From positions 41,722 through 105,721 of IMG/VR virus record IMGVR_UViG_3300027659_000015: a stretch of 64,000 bases of DNA; one strand, written 5' to 3'. This stretch comes from a virus. Within the stretch, counting starts at the first letter, position 1; every line of letters begins with the position of its first letter. This document shows positions 8,367-19,100 of this stretch, one piece after another. The notes under the pieces are model-generated. The model was not told the origin of the DNA, made no database searches, and worked only from the letters and a program-made list of their open reading frames with translations. Both the position numbers and the translations under genes were made by a program.

Positions 8367-10292
8367 ATGGCAAATACCTCAATCTTAATCAAACGTTCCA
8401 CTACGTTAGGCAGACCAGTAAGCCTACAAGCTGGTGAGTTAGCGTACTCATACGCATCGAATACTATTTTTATTGGTTCACCTGACGGTAATGGTGTTGT
8501 CAATGTTGGTGGTCAATACTACACCTCACAAATTGATGCAGCTACCAGTTCAAATACCGTAAGCACCATAGTTAAACGTGACGCAGCTGGTAACGTTTTC
8601 TTAGGCCACGCAAACGTCAGAAGTATTAGTTTCTCTGATGGTGGTGTATTAAGTAATACTTCTTTCTCAGGCAACGCAAACTCAGCAACGCAATTCCAAA
8701 CAGATAGATATATTAATGTTACTGGTGGTGACATTACTGCTTCTGCACAGTTGTTTAATGGTACTGCAAATGCAACATTAAGTGCTTCACTTAATACGAT
8801 TGACGGTCTAACTGCTGGTGTCTATGGTGGTACAACAGTAATACCTATCATCCAAGTGTCTGCAAACGGTCGTGTTATGACCATTGCCAACTCGGCAACT
8901 ATCTCAACATCTTTGGGTATTGCTGGTGACACTGGTACCGATACTGTTTCACTCGCTACCGATACATTGACAATCACTGGTGGTGCAGGTCTTACATCAA
9001 CCGTAACAAACAATCAAGTTTCTATTGATGTAGACAATACAGTTGTTCGTGCAAATACTGCATCATTGAATCAAACGATTGATGGTAATATTACCATCAG
9101 CGGTAATCTTTCTGTCTTGGGTGATGTTACAAAATATGATGTAACAACAATGACAGTTGAAGATTCATTGATTGGTCTTGCAGCAAACAATTCAGGTGAT
9201 GCAGTCGATATTGGTTTCGTTGGTTCATATAATGATGGTACGGCTCGTTCTGCTGGTTTGATTCGTCATGCTGGTGATGGTGCATACTATCTGTTTGATA
9301 ATTATACAGGCGATCCAACAAGTAACGTAATTAACGTTTCATCTGGAACCTTCCGTCAAGCAAACTTGAGGTCAAACTTAGTTGCTGCATGGGCAAACAC
9401 AACAGTATTACAAGTTGGTACATTAACAGTTGCCGGTTCGACAAACATCAAATCATTGTCATTAACTGATGCATTAACTGTTCCTAGTGGCGGTACTGGT
9501 GCAACTACATTCACCTCTGGTTCTATACTTGTTGGTGATGGTACAAGCTCATTAAAATTACTTGCAAATACAAACTTTGTTAAAACGGAAAGTGGTCCAA
9601 CAACAGGCACACAAAATAATACTATCACATCTGTAACAGTAGATGCGTATGGTAGATTCACTGCTGCTACGTTCAATCAAATTTCTGGTCTAACAGTTGG
9701 CCAAGGCGGTACAGGTAAATCTACTTTTGCTGCTGGAAAAGTTGTTATTGGTAATGGCACAGGTGCTCTAGTAGAACTTGCAAATGTTACTTATGGATTG
9801 ACTGGTACATTAGGTCAAGCTAAAACAATCACATCGTTAACAGTTGATGATTATGGCCGTGTAAGTGCAGCAACAGCAGAAGACATTTCTGGATTGACTG
9901 TTACACAAGGCGGTACTGGTGTAAACACATTCTCTTCTGGTAGAATGTTGATTGGTAATGGTTCTGGTGCAATTCAAACAATTGCTAATGTTACTTACGC
10001 ATTAACTGGTACACTAGGTGCTTCTAAGACAATCACAGCATTGACGGTTGATGCATACGGTCGTGTAAGTGCAGCTACTGCTTCAGATATTTCTGGATTG
10101 ACTGTTACACAAGGCGGTACTGGTGCTTCTACATTTACCTCAAAAGGTATCGTATACGGTGATGGTACAAATGCTATGGCAGTTACTGCTGCAGCAGGTA
10201 CGGCTGACCAAGCATGGTCTAACCAGATTCTTACAACAACTAATGCAGGTGTTCCTGTATGGACATCCTCTTTGGATGGAGGTCAATTCTAA
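8367..10292 (+). CDS. Tail fibre with repeated GTxGxxxTITxLTVDxYGR units
   Basis: A 641-residue fibre, preceded by a late box at 8317 and an AAGGA site. It begins with the attachment-type module (LIKRSTTLGRPVSLQAGELA). The middle carries SGNLSVLGDVTKYDVTTMTV followed by EDSLIGLAANNSGDAVDIGF, which recurs as a related block in the 1326-residue fibre. Residues about 360-610 contain at least three copies of a roughly 60-residue unit: GLTVxQGGTGxxTFxSGxxx, then IGNGxGAxxxIANVTYxLTG, then TLGxxKTITxLTVDxYGRVS. This motif is widespread in phage tail fibres. It ends with WTSSLDGGQF, close to the end of the 65-residue protein upstream (STIDGGSF). Confidence 0.7.
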   Translation: MANTSILIKRSTTLGRPVSLQAGELAYSYASNTIFIGSPDGNGVVNVGGQYYTSQIDAATSSNTVSTIVKRDAAGNVFLGHANVRSISFSDGGVLSNTSFSGNANSATQFQTDRYINVTGGDITASAQLFNGTANATLSASLNTIDGLTAGVYGGTTVIPIIQVSANGRVMTIANSATISTSLGIAGDTGTDTVSLATDTLTITGGAGLTSTVTNNQVSIDVDNTVVRANTASLNQTIDGNITISGNLSVLGDVTKYDVTTMTVEDSLIGLAANNSGDAVDIGFVGSYNDGTARSAGLIRHAGDGAYYLFDNYTGDPTSNVINVSSGTFRQANLRSNLVAAWANTTVLQVGTLTVAGSTNIKSLSLTDALTVPSGGTGATTFTSGSILVGDGTSSLKLLANTNFVKTESGPTTGTQNNTITSVTVDAYGRFTAATFNQISGLTVGQGGTGKSTFAAGKVVIGNGTGALVELANVTYGLTGTLGQAKTITSLTVDDYGRVSAATAEDISGLTVTQGGTGVNTFSSGRMLIGNGSGAIQTIANVTYALTGTLGASKTITALTVDAYGRVSAATASDISGLTVTQGGTGASTFTSKGIVYGDGTNAMAVTAAAGTADQAWSNQILTTTNAGVPVWTSSLDGGQF

Positions 10293-10339
10293 GCTGACTA
10301 TATAATGTAAATGTATTTTCTATATAATAGGAGTTTGAA

Positions 10340-11032
10340 ATGGGAAATGATAAGTATTTAAATCATTATGTTGAGATATTGACCAGTACAATGACTGATT
10401 GTGTTGTTCGAAATGTCTCAATGCAAGCGAATGCTAAAATAACTGATGAGGTTGTAAAAGAACAGACTGAACAGATTGTTGAGTTGGTAAAGTTAAATGA
10501 TGAACTAAAAGAAACAGTTCAACAATTAAAACAAACCAATTCTACAAATGAAAATAATGTCATAGAAGAGTTAAGGAATAAGTTGGTTGAATCTGAAAGT
10601 CTTGTTACAAAACATAGACAAGAATATGAAGAATTGAACAACAAGTTTCGTGATTATGATAGTGTTAAGAATCAAGCAATACACGTTGAAACTTTTAAAG
10701 GTGAATTGATTAGAGCCAGAGAAGAAACTAACCGAGTTCGAGTAGAACTTGAGAATGTAATCAACTCTACCAAGGCCGAAAATAATGGAAAAATTAATGG
10801 TATTACTGAACAGAATGAAAATTATGTTAAACAACTAATACAGTCACATGAAACCGAGAAAAGCAATCTAAACAATAAGATTGCAGAATTGGTTGAAAAA
10901 ATTGAATACTTACAACTACCTCCTGCCAAACGCAGAAAAATTGAAGAACAGCTTAATAAAGAAGTAGTATCAACGAACATAATAAGTTTAGTTGATACTG
11001 AAAGTGTACTCAAGGATGGTGGAACGTTTTAA
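10340..11032 (+). CDS. Long coiled-coil protein in the fibre locus
   Basis: A 230-residue protein with a clear AGGAG ribosome-binding site. Composition differs sharply from its neighbours: Glu, Lys, Asn and Leu dominate and Thr/Ser/Gly are scarce. From about residue 35 to 190 it is a nearly continuous coiled coil (QIVELVKLNDELKETVQQLK and similar). A basic LPPAKRRKIEEQLNK segment precedes the C-terminus. Two TATAAT-like sequences lie in the 47-nt gap upstream (10301 and about 10324), though no good -35 is seen. It could be a fibre assembly chaperone, a whisker-like element or a non-virion protein. I do not recognise a family. Confidence 0.5.
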   Translation: MGNDKYLNHYVEILTSTMTDCVVRNVSMQANAKITDEVVKEQTEQIVELVKLNDELKETVQQLKQTNSTNENNVIEELRNKLVESESLVTKHRQEYEELNNKFRDYDSVKNQAIHVETFKGELIRAREETNRVRVELENVINSTKAENNGKINGITEQNENYVKQLIQSHETEKSNLNNKIAELVEKIEYLQLPPAKRRKIEEQLNKEVVSTNIISLVDTESVLKDGGTF

Positions 11033-11036
11033 GTAA

Positions 11037-11510
11037 ATGTCAAACACAGCAATACAGTTAAAAAAATCAGGCGTAACAGGAAACACACCATCAGGTCTTG
11101 CATTTGGTGAGGTTGCTCTCAACTACGCCGATGGAAAACTGTATTATAAAAACAGTCTTGGTGGTAGTTCATATATTAGTAACCAATTCTCGTTTGATAC
11201 AATCAACTCAAACAACTCCCTAATACTTGCGGGAGGCATTTCAGACACTCTGTCTATTGCTGCTGGTAATAATATAACCATCAGTACTAATACCACCACA
11301 AAAACAATCACAATCAATGCTGTTGATTCTGTTACAGATGCGAGAGCATATGCACATGCCAATGCTGCGTATGCGTCTCAAAATACAACACTATCCTTTG
11401 CTACCGCAGCGTTTATTCAGGCTAATGCAGCCTTTGCCAAAGCAAATACGGGAACAACAGCTCTCGATGTGAACTCCGATATTGTTGCATTTACTATCGC
11501 ATTTAGTTGA
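11037..11510 (+). CDS. Fibre protein with attachment module and short YANSAF-type tail
   Basis: A 157-residue protein starting 4 nt after the coiled-coil gene. It begins with an attachment-type module (IQLKKSGVTGNTPSGLAFGE then VALNYADGKLYYKN). An INAVDSVTDARAYAHANAAY segment and alanine-rich repeats (AAFIQANAAFAKANTGTT) follow. It is much shorter than the related large fibres, so it may be a short fibre or a truncated one. A late box (AATAAATA) begins 3 nt after its stop. Confidence 0.55.
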   Translation: MSNTAIQLKKSGVTGNTPSGLAFGEVALNYADGKLYYKNSLGGSSYISNQFSFDTINSNNSLILAGGISDTLSIAAGNNITISTNTTTKTITINAVDSVTDARAYAHANAAYASQNTTLSFATAAFIQANAAFAKANTGTTALDVNSDIVAFTIAFS

Positions 11511-11513
11511 TGT

Positions 11514-11521
11514 AATAAATA
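11514..11521 (+). promoter_or_regulatory. Late promoter box AATAAATA
   Basis: AATAAATA lies 20 nt upstream of the 108-residue gene at 11542 and just after the previous stop. It is a one-base variant of the T4 late consensus. Confidence 0.45.
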
Positions 11522-11541
11522 GAAGATAATAGGAAATTCAA

Positions 11542-11868
11542 ATGGCAAATACATTTAAAAATCAAGTAAAGGCGGCAGTAGGAACATCACCACAGACCAT
11601 CTATACTACTGCTGTTGGTGTATCAACTACAATCATTGGTATGACGATTGCTAATCTACTGAACACAACAATAACGGCAAATGTAATTCTAAACTCTGGT
11701 GGTACAGACTATTACATGGTTAAAATGGCACCAATTGATCCAGGTAATTCTTTGATTACTATTGGTGGTGAACAAAAATTAGTAATGACAGCCAACGATG
11801 TACTTAAAGTTTCAACAAGTAATGCTTCATCAGCTGATGTTATTTTAAGTTTATTGGAATTAACATAG
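11542..11868 (+). CDS. Small fibre-associated protein, paralogue of 29348 gene
   Basis: A 108-residue protein. It reads as a small beta-sandwich: TIIGMTIANLLNTTITANVI, then DYYMVKMAPIDPGNSLITIG and LVMTANDVLKVSTSNASSAD. The gene at 29348 has the same order of elements (NNVILSNYTTSTVTANVIIN, YYLAGTVSIPSNSTLVLLG, EEGDVIQANASANSSVNFTA). This family is common beside tail fibres in phages and is generally annotated only as a virion or tail protein. It is followed 1 nt later by an 88-residue fibre fragment. Confidence 0.6.
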   Translation: MANTFKNQVKAAVGTSPQTIYTTAVGVSTTIIGMTIANLLNTTITANVILNSGGTDYYMVKMAPIDPGNSLITIGGEQKLVMTANDVLKVSTSNASSADVILSLLELT

Positions 11869-11869
11869 T

Positions 11870-12136
11870 ATGAAATTCGCATACATTGGTGACCAAGGAA
11901 ATAAAGAAATACGGATAGTTGGAACTACCGCCAACAGTTCTTTCCAAAAAGCCAATTCAGCAGCAGTTGCCGCACAAGCGGCCTTCAATCAGGCCAATGC
12001 TGCATATGCCTATGCAAATACCGGTGGTGCTGGTGGAACCACAATTAATAATTATCTTGGTTTTCCTTTCCTTGATTTAGGTTTCATTAGTGAACCTATA
12101 GAGAATCGAACAGTTGATTGTGGAACACTAGCATAA
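11870..12136 (+). CDS. Short alanine-rich fibre protein
   Basis: An 88-residue protein with an N-terminal KFAYIGDQGNKEIRIVGT, an alanine-rich repeat block of the YANSAF type (AVAAQAAFNQANAAYAYANT) and a distinct C-terminus FPFLDLGFISEPIENRTVDC. The repeat block is the same building material as in the 1326- and 915-residue fibres. It may be a short adaptor fibre. Its stop codon lies within the CATAAATA late box that precedes the next gene. Confidence 0.5.
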   Translation: MKFAYIGDQGNKEIRIVGTTANSSFQKANSAAVAAQAAFNQANAAYAYANTGGAGGTTINNYLGFPFLDLGFISEPIENRTVDCGTLA

Positions 12137-12139
12137 ATA
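12132..12139 (+). promoter_or_regulatory. Late promoter box CATAAATA
   Basis: It lies 26 nt before the 1326-residue fibre gene. The TAA at 12134-12136 inside the box is the stop codon of the upstream gene. Confidence 0.55.
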
Positions 12140-12165
12140 TTAAATAATATACGGATTAACCATTC

Positions 12166-15100
12166 ATGTCTACACAGTTACAATTTAGAAGAGGTAATAC
12201 GACACAGACAAGTGCCTTCACGGGTGCTGTGGCCGAAATTACCGTCAACACGGACAATTATAGCATTGTTGTACATGATGGAAATACTCCTGGTGGTTTC
12301 CAGGTATCAACGGCAGCACAAGGTGCAGCTACTTTAAGTATCGCTACTGGTGCTTTCACCAAAGCCAATGCGGCTTTTGAAGCAGCCAATAATGTGGCAC
12401 CACAAATTGCACCGGCTTTTAATACTGCCAATTCGGCAGGTATCTATGCTAACGGTGCCTTTACACAAGCAAATGCTTCTTATGGTCAATCAAATTCTGC
12501 TGCATCATATGCCAACTCAGCATTCACGGCAGCCAATACTGCTGATAGTAAAGCAGTTACTTCTGGTTCATATGCTAATTCCGCTTTAACGGCAGCCAAT
12601 ACGGCAGAGTCAAAAGCGATAACAGCAGGATTATATGCCAACTCAGCTTTCACAGCAGCCAATACTGCTGATAGTAAAGCAGTAACAGCCGGCAGTTATG
12701 CCAACTCAGCGTTCAATACGGCTAATTCAGCATTTGATGTAGCTAATTCAGCAAGTATCTATGCTAACGGTTCTTTCAATCAAGCCAATGCTTCATATGG
12801 CCAAGCAAACTCTGCTTCGTCATATGCTAATGCTGCTTTCTCTACGGCAAATTCTAAATTTAATTCATCTGGCGGTACAATATCAGGTGACACACTCGTT
12901 GCTGGTAATCTAACTGTTACAGGTACAACATTCTATGCTAATACAGTAAACTTATTAGTAAAAGATAATATCATTACATTAAATTCTAATGTAACTGGTA
13001 CACCAACACAAGATTCTGGTATTGAAGTTAATCGTGGCAATCAAACAAACACAGCTTTGATATGGAGTGAATCTAAGAAATACTGGCAGTTCACTAATGA
13101 TGGTACGAACTATAGTAATATAGCTGCTTCATCAGCAGAATCATACGCTAACTCAGCATTCATTAAATCTAATTCATCATATGGTCAGGCCAATTCAGCA
13201 TCATTATATGCTAATGGAGCCTTTGAACAGGCTAATGCAGCATTTGCATCAGCTAATAATGTAGCACCACAAGTTGCACCAGCATTTAGTACTGCAAATT
13301 CGGCTGCCTTGTATGCTAATAGTGCATTTGTCCAGGCCAATGCTTCATATGAAAAGGCAAACTCAGCTGGCATTTATGCTAATGGTTCTTTCATACAATC
13401 AAATTCTTCTTTTGGTACTGCCAATTCTGCGGCAAGTTACGCTAACTCAGCCTTCTTAGCAGCCAACACAGCAGATAGTAAAGCAGTAACAGCTGGTAGT
13501 TATGCTAATTCATCTTTCTTGGCCGCAAATACTGCTGATTCCAAGGCAGTAACAGCAGGTTCGTATGCTAACTCATCTTTCTTAGCAGCAAATACGGCAG
13601 ATAGTAAAGCAATAAGTGCTGGCAGTTATGCTAACTCAGCATTTATAGCAGCCAATATAGCTGACAATAAGGCGGTAACGACAGGTATATACGCCAACTC
13701 AGCCTTCTTAGCAGCCAATACGGCAGATTCAAAGGCAGTAAATGCCGGATCATATGCTAACTCAGCCTTTACATCAGCTAATACAGCAGACAGCAAGGCA
13801 GTAACAGCAGGATTATATGCTAACTCAGCATTCACGGCAGCCAATACGGCAGATTCAAAGGCAGTAACAGCAGGTTCTTATGCTAACTCAGCCTTTACAG
13901 CAGCTAATACGGCAGATTCAAAGGCAGTAACAGCAGGTTCTTATGCTAACTCAGCATACACTCAGGCAAATACTGCCACCACTAATGCAGCAACTGCTGA
14001 TTCTAAAGCAGTAACATCAGGTAGTTATGCTAATTCAGCATTCACAGCAGCTAATACGGCAGATTCAAAGGCAGTAACAGCAGGTTCTTATGCTAACTCA
14101 GCCTTTACAGCAGCTAATACGGCTGATTCTAAAGCTGTTTCTGCTGGTACATATGCTAACTCTGCATATGCTCGTGCTAATAATAGTATCAATGCAAATA
14201 CTGGTGGTACAATTACCGCAGATTTGATTATTACTGGTAACTTAACAGTTCAAGGTAATACGACTTATGTTAATACACAAACAATCGCCACACAAGACTC
14301 GTTAATTCGTCTTGCTAATAATAATACTATTGGTGATACAGTTGATATTGGTATTTACGGTGCATATAATCCTGGTGGTGGTGTAAAGTATACCGGTCTT
14401 GTTAGACAAGCTGGTGCAAATTATTTCTTATTTCAAAATTTAACTACTGACCCAACCGCAAACGTATTATCTCCGGGGTCATTGACTGCTGCTAACACAG
14501 GCACATTGACTGCCAATTTAACATCGTATGCTGTTTCAATTAATGGTATTGATGTTGAAACAAATCAAACTAGAATTTTTACACAAGCAAATTCAGCATT
14601 TGCAACTGCTAATTCTGCTGGTGTTTATGCCAACTCTGCCTTTACTGCAGCTAATATATCAGACTCTAAGGCAGTTACGGCTGGCAATTATGCCAACTCG
14701 GCATTCACGGCAGCCAATACTGCTGATAGTAAAGCAGTTTCTGCTGGTTCATATGCCAACTCAGGATATATTCAAGCAAATACGGCTACTACCAATGCAG
14801 CAACGGCTGATAGCAAAGCAGTAACAGCTGGTTCATATGCCAATTCAGCATTTGGTGTTGCTAATACTGCTGTAAGCAATGCAGCTGGTGCTTCTCTGTA
14901 TGCTAATGGCGCTTTCAGTCAAGCAAATGCCGCTTACGCAGCAGCTAATGCAGCAGGATCTAGTGCAACAGTTGTTGCTGCCTTCATACAAGCAAACTCG
15001 GCATTTGGTACGGCAAACTCAGCAGCACTCTATGCTAATGCTGCGTTCTTAGCAGCCAACAATTCTTCAGATTCTTGGGTTAGAGGTCAAGCAAATGCGG

Positions 15101-16146
15101 CCTTCATACAAGCCAATGCAGCATTCGCAGTAGCCAATTCTGGTTCAGGATCAGCATCATCTGGTGTGTATGCTAACGGTGCTTTTGCTCAAGCCAATGC
15201 AGCATTCAATAAGGCAAATACACTTACAACTACCGGTTATGTTGATGCGTTTACCGCTGATGGTGCCAACAGTAGTTTCGTATTGTCAACGATACCGGCT
15301 AATAAGAATGTAACCTTTGTTGCTGTACAAGGTGTCTTACAACCTAAATCAACATACAGTTTAACTGGTTCTACATTAACATTTGATTCGATTCCACCCA
15401 ATACTGCTATTATTGAAGTTACAACTCTAGTAACAACTGGTGGTAGTAATGCTGGTGGTGCAGGAAATATAACATACAGAAGTTATACAGGTAATAATAC
15501 AACATCAAGTTTTACCGTAACTTCTGGTATGACCGCCAACACAATATTCGTGGCAGAAAACGGTATTCTACAAAGACCAGGTACAGATTATACAGTATCA
15601 GGTACAACTCTAACATTCAATACAACTCCAGCTACTGATGTTGATATTCAAGTCCGTGAATTGTCATTAGGTGGTGATCCAAGTTTTGCTTTTGATGCAG
15701 CTAACTCAGCAGGATTATATGCTAACGCTGCCTTCTTAGCAGCCAATAATGCTTCCGATTCATGGGTCAGAAATCAGGCGAATGCTGCATTTGGTACGGC
15801 TAACTCAGCAGCATCGTATGCTAACTCAGCATTTGCAGCAGCTAATACATCTTCAATTACATGGTCTATTGTAAATACAAACAGTACAATGGCAGCGAGA
15901 CAAGGTTATTTTGTTGATACAACAACTGCTCCTATAACAATGACACTACCAACAAGTGCAACACTAGGTGATACTATTCGTATCAATGATTTGGCGGGAA
16001 CATTTAGTGCAAATAATTTAACAGTAGCAAGAAATGGTCATAAGATTCAAGGTATTGCTAACGATTTATTAGTGAACGTAAACCAAAGTAGTTTTGGTTT
16101 GGTATACAGTAACAGTACATACGGCTGGAAGGTAATAGAACTATAA
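12166..16146 (+). CDS. Giant alanine-rich repeat tail fibre (YANSAF repeats)
   Basis: A 1326-residue fibre. It begins with an attachment-type segment (LQFRRGNTTQTSAFTGAVAE, then ITVNTDNYSIVVHDGN). Most of residues 60-220, 330-670 and 800-1010 are repeats of SAFTAANTADSKAVTAGSYA or related forms. Interspersed folded modules include SGGTISGDTLVAGNLTVTG with an NIITLNSNV element (shared with the 915-residue fibre), an SLIRLANNNTIGDTVDIGI block (related to the 641-residue fibre), and C-terminal FVAVQGVLQPKSTYSLTGST-type domains. The regular alanine and asparagine spacing suggests a trimeric helical or coiled shaft (inference). The C-terminus (TMTLPTSATLGDTIRI, then VNVNQSSFGLVYSNS) resembles a fibre tip. 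Confidence 0.7.
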   Translation: MSTQLQFRRGNTTQTSAFTGAVAEITVNTDNYSIVVHDGNTPGGFQVSTAAQGAATLSIATGAFTKANAAFEAANNVAPQIAPAFNTANSAGIYANGAFTQANASYGQSNSAASYANSAFTAANTADSKAVTSGSYANSALTAANTAESKAITAGLYANSAFTAANTADSKAVTAGSYANSAFNTANSAFDVANSASIYANGSFNQANASYGQANSASSYANAAFSTANSKFNSSGGTISGDTLVAGNLTVTGTTFYANTVNLLVKDNIITLNSNVTGTPTQDSGIEVNRGNQTNTALIWSESKKYWQFTNDGTNYSNIAASSAESYANSAFIKSNSSYGQANSASLYANGAFEQANAAFASANNVAPQVAPAFSTANSAALYANSAFVQANASYEKANSAGIYANGSFIQSNSSFGTANSAASYANSAFLAANTADSKAVTAGSYANSSFLAANTADSKAVTAGSYANSSFLAANTADSKAISAGSYANSAFIAANIADNKAVTTGIYANSAFLAANTADSKAVNAGSYANSAFTSANTADSKAVTAGLYANSAFTAANTADSKAVTAGSYANSAFTAANTADSKAVTAGSYANSAYTQANTATTNAATADSKAVTSGSYANSAFTAANTADSKAVTAGSYANSAFTAANTADSKAVSAGTYANSAYARANNSINANTGGTITADLIITGNLTVQGNTTYVNTQTIATQDSLIRLANNNTIGDTVDIGIYGAYNPGGGVKYTGLVRQAGANYFLFQNLTTDPTANVLSPGSLTAANTGTLTANLTSYAVSINGIDVETNQTRIFTQANSAFATANSAGVYANSAFTAANISDSKAVTAGNYANSAFTAANTADSKAVSAGSYANSGYIQANTATTNAATADSKAVTAGSYANSAFGVANTAVSNAAGASLYANGAFSQANAAYAAANAAGSSATVVAAFIQANSAFGTANSAALYANAAFLAANNSSDSWVRGQANAAFIQANAAFAVANSGSGSASSGVYANGAFAQANAAFNKANTLTTTGYVDAFTADGANSSFVLSTIPANKNVTFVAVQGVLQPKSTYSLTGSTLTFDSIPPNTAIIEVTTLVTTGGSNAGGAGNITYRSYTGNNTTSSFTVTSGMTANTIFVAENGILQRPGTDYTVSGTTLTFNTTPATDVDIQVRELSLGGDPSFAFDAANSAGLYANAAFLAANNASDSWVRNQANAAFGTANSAASYANSAFAAANTSSITWSIVNTNSTMAARQGYFVDTTTAPITMTLPTSATLGDTIRINDLAGTFSANNLTVARNGHKIQGIANDLLVNVNQSSFGLVYSNSTYGWKVIEL
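13441..14160 (+). repeat. In-frame tandem 63-nt repeat tract inside fibre gene
   Basis: Measured from GCT/GCC-AAC/AAT at 13441, copies begin at 13504, 13567, 13630, 13693, 13756, 13819, 13882 and 13945, exactly 63 nt apart. An 84-nt unit (63 plus 21) leads to 14029, and 63-nt units follow at 14092 and 14155. Each unit encodes 21 residues of SAFTAANTADSKAVTAG followed by SYAN. Some neighbouring copies are nearly identical at third codon positions, which points to recent duplication. Confidence 0.85.
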
Positions 16147-19100
16147 TGGCAACGACAAATTTAACGAATTTAAAAGCAAATGCTTTTACTGATGTTGTAA
16201 GTACAATTGTAAATACAACTAGTATTATATCTACAACTCCAAAAGTTACAAGTATAACTTATCCAGGAAATGATACTGCGGCTAATACAGGTGGTGGACA
16301 AACAATTACATTAACTGGAACAGGATTTAGTTCAGGTGCTTCGATTCTTATCAATGCTACATATGCTGGTGTTGTAACAGTAGTCAGTAATACAACTATA
16401 ACATTCACTTCACCAGCACAAAATGCTGGTACTTACACACTATATGTTATTAATTCTGATGGTGGTACAGCCATTTCTATTCCTGGTATTAGTTATAGTG
16501 GAACACCAACATGGACAACTGCGGCTGGTACTTTAGGAACAAGTTACGAAACTGCTGCAATCAGTAACAGTTTGACTGCAACTGGTGATCCAACAATCAG
16601 TTATAGTTTATATTCAGGTACATTACCACCAGGAAGTTCATTGAATTCTTCAACTGGTTTATTATCTGGAACATCACAAGCAACAGCTAGTTCCACAACT
16701 TATAACTTCACAATTCGTGCTACTGATGGACAGAATCAGGACACAGATAGAGCATTTAGTATTACCATAAGTCCAGATGTTGTAAGTTGGAGTTCTCCTG
16801 CGGATAATTCCAGCACTTCTGTGTATGAATATGCTACAATAACACCAGTCACACTAGCCGCTTCTAGTGCAGCAGGTAAATCTATTACATATACAGCGAA
16901 TACTTTACCAACAGGTTTGACGATAAGTGGTAATACAATTTCTGGAACACCGACTGTAGTTGCTAATACGTTTACACAAGTTACTGCTAATTCAGCAAAC
17001 ACTTTCAGAACAGCCACTAAAAATATTAGTTTCATTGTTAATCCGGATGTAGTCACTTGGAGTTCACCTGCTGACGGTACAAGTACCTCTTTGTTTGCAG
17101 ATACAGCAATGTCAAATGTTACATTGAGTGCAGCTTCTGCGGCAGGTAAATCAATCACATATAGTGCGAATACTTTACCAACCGGAGTTACTATTACTGG
17201 TGCGGTAGTTAATGGAACACCAACTGTTCCTGGAACAACTAATAGTTTGATTACAGCAACAGCTGCAACGACAAATAGAACTGCTACAAGAAACTTTACA
17301 TGGGTAGTTAGTGTTGCTAACGATACTTACTTTAAATATACCACCTTGTTATTGAACGGTGAAACAACTTCTAATTCATTCATTGCTGATGCAAGTACAA
17401 ATAGTTTTGGATCAAATATTAATGGTGATACAAAACCTGTGTTGTTTAATCCATATCAAGGCGATGGGTATTATAGTAATTACTTTGATGGTACCGGGGA
17501 TTATCTATCGCTATCGTCTGCTATAGTGCCGGCTACTGGTAATTTCACTATTGAATTTTGGATTTATAGCTTGACCAATGCAGGCTCAGCCCAACGTGCA
17601 GTTTATGCTCAGTATTCAGGTGGCACGAGCGGACGATTTATGTTTGGTCTAGACCAAAGTTCCTCTTCTAGAATTTGGCTACATTATAATGGTACCGACT
17701 ACGTTGGAACGACCAATGGCATACTTCCTAATACTTGGACGCATCTTGCTTTAGTAAGAAACGGAGATGTATTCAATATGTATGTGAATGGTGCACTGAA
17801 CGCTACTAACACTTTTGCAGGCGCATCATTACAACAAATTGCTGGCAACATTGGTGGTATGGGTGGCAGTTTTAATGTTAATGCACAAGTTAGCAACTTA
17901 CGAATTGTAGTCGGCACCGCAGTCTACACCGCTGCATTCACTCCAAGCACAACACCATTAACAGCGATAGCAAACACAAGTTTATTAACATGCCAAAGTA
18001 ATAGATTTATTGATAACTCAACTAACAATTTTGCAATCACTAAAGTAGGTGATACAACAATATCACCCAACATACCATTCACTGCAAACGCTAGTTACAG
18101 CACTTATGGTAGCACATACTTTGATGGTACTGGGGATTATTTAAGTATAGCAAGCAATAGTGCATTTGCTTTTGGAACAGGTGATTTTACTGTTGAAGGA
18201 TGGTATTATTCAACTGCCGGAAATGGAAGATTTACTTTATATGATTCTGGTTCAGGTGGCGGAAACGGACAATTTTCTATATTCCAAGATAGTGCTTCTG
18301 GTTTTTATGTACGCATGGGAGGTGATATAACGTATGCATCTCCTCCAGGAAATAATCAATGGGTTCATTTTGCTGTAACAAGATCCGGTACAACTGTAAG
18401 ATTATTTTTTAATGGAATATTGGCTGTTAGCGGAACTCAATCTACTAATATAACAAACAATACACCGTACATTGGTTTATTAAATGGATATGGTTATCCA
18501 ATGAATGGTTATATTTCTGATTTGAGAGTAGTTAAAGGTACCGCAGTATACACAACAACCTTTACACCACCTACATCACCACTAACAGCAATAGCAAACA
18601 CAAGTTTACTAACACTACAATACAACGGTGGCGCAACTAATCAAGGTATTATAGACAACAGTAATTTCAACAATATTATCACACGTAATGGTAACACAAG
18701 TCAAGGCACATTTAGTCCTTATAGTGTGACAGGTTGGAGTAATTACTTTGATGGTACAGGCGACTATATTAATGCAGGTTCGGGTGCATCGGTAAATATG
18801 ACTGGTGATTTCACAGTTGAAATGTGGATATATGGTACTAATACAAGTTGGACTGGCGGAGATGTAATTGGCGCCACTTGTTTGGTGGACACAAGAGACC
18901 AATCAAACGCTACAGAAAATAATCGACTTGCACTTTCCATGAACAGTACTGGATCATATCCTAGTTTCTATAATGCGGGAACAAATGTATCAACCGCTTC
19001 AACTATTCCAGCTAATGTTGGTGTGTGGAATCATATTGCTTATTCACGCAGTGGTTCTACTATAAAGATTTTTGTAAATGGTGTTCAAGGCGCTAGTTTT

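Noticed and set aside
10301-10330. Sigma70 promoter before the coiled-coil gene
   Set aside because: Two TATAAT-like boxes are present but no -35 at acceptable spacing was found.
12350-12589. Leu/His/Gln-rich frames in the +1 register inside YANSAF repeat regions (also near 1426, 2206, 14528, 26669, 27827)
   Set aside because: They are frame-shifted readings of GCN-AAT/AAC repeats and share the repeat period. None has an independent start signal.
13441-14160. CRISPR array
   Set aside because: The repeats are in-frame coding units of 63 nt without unique spacers between invariant repeats.
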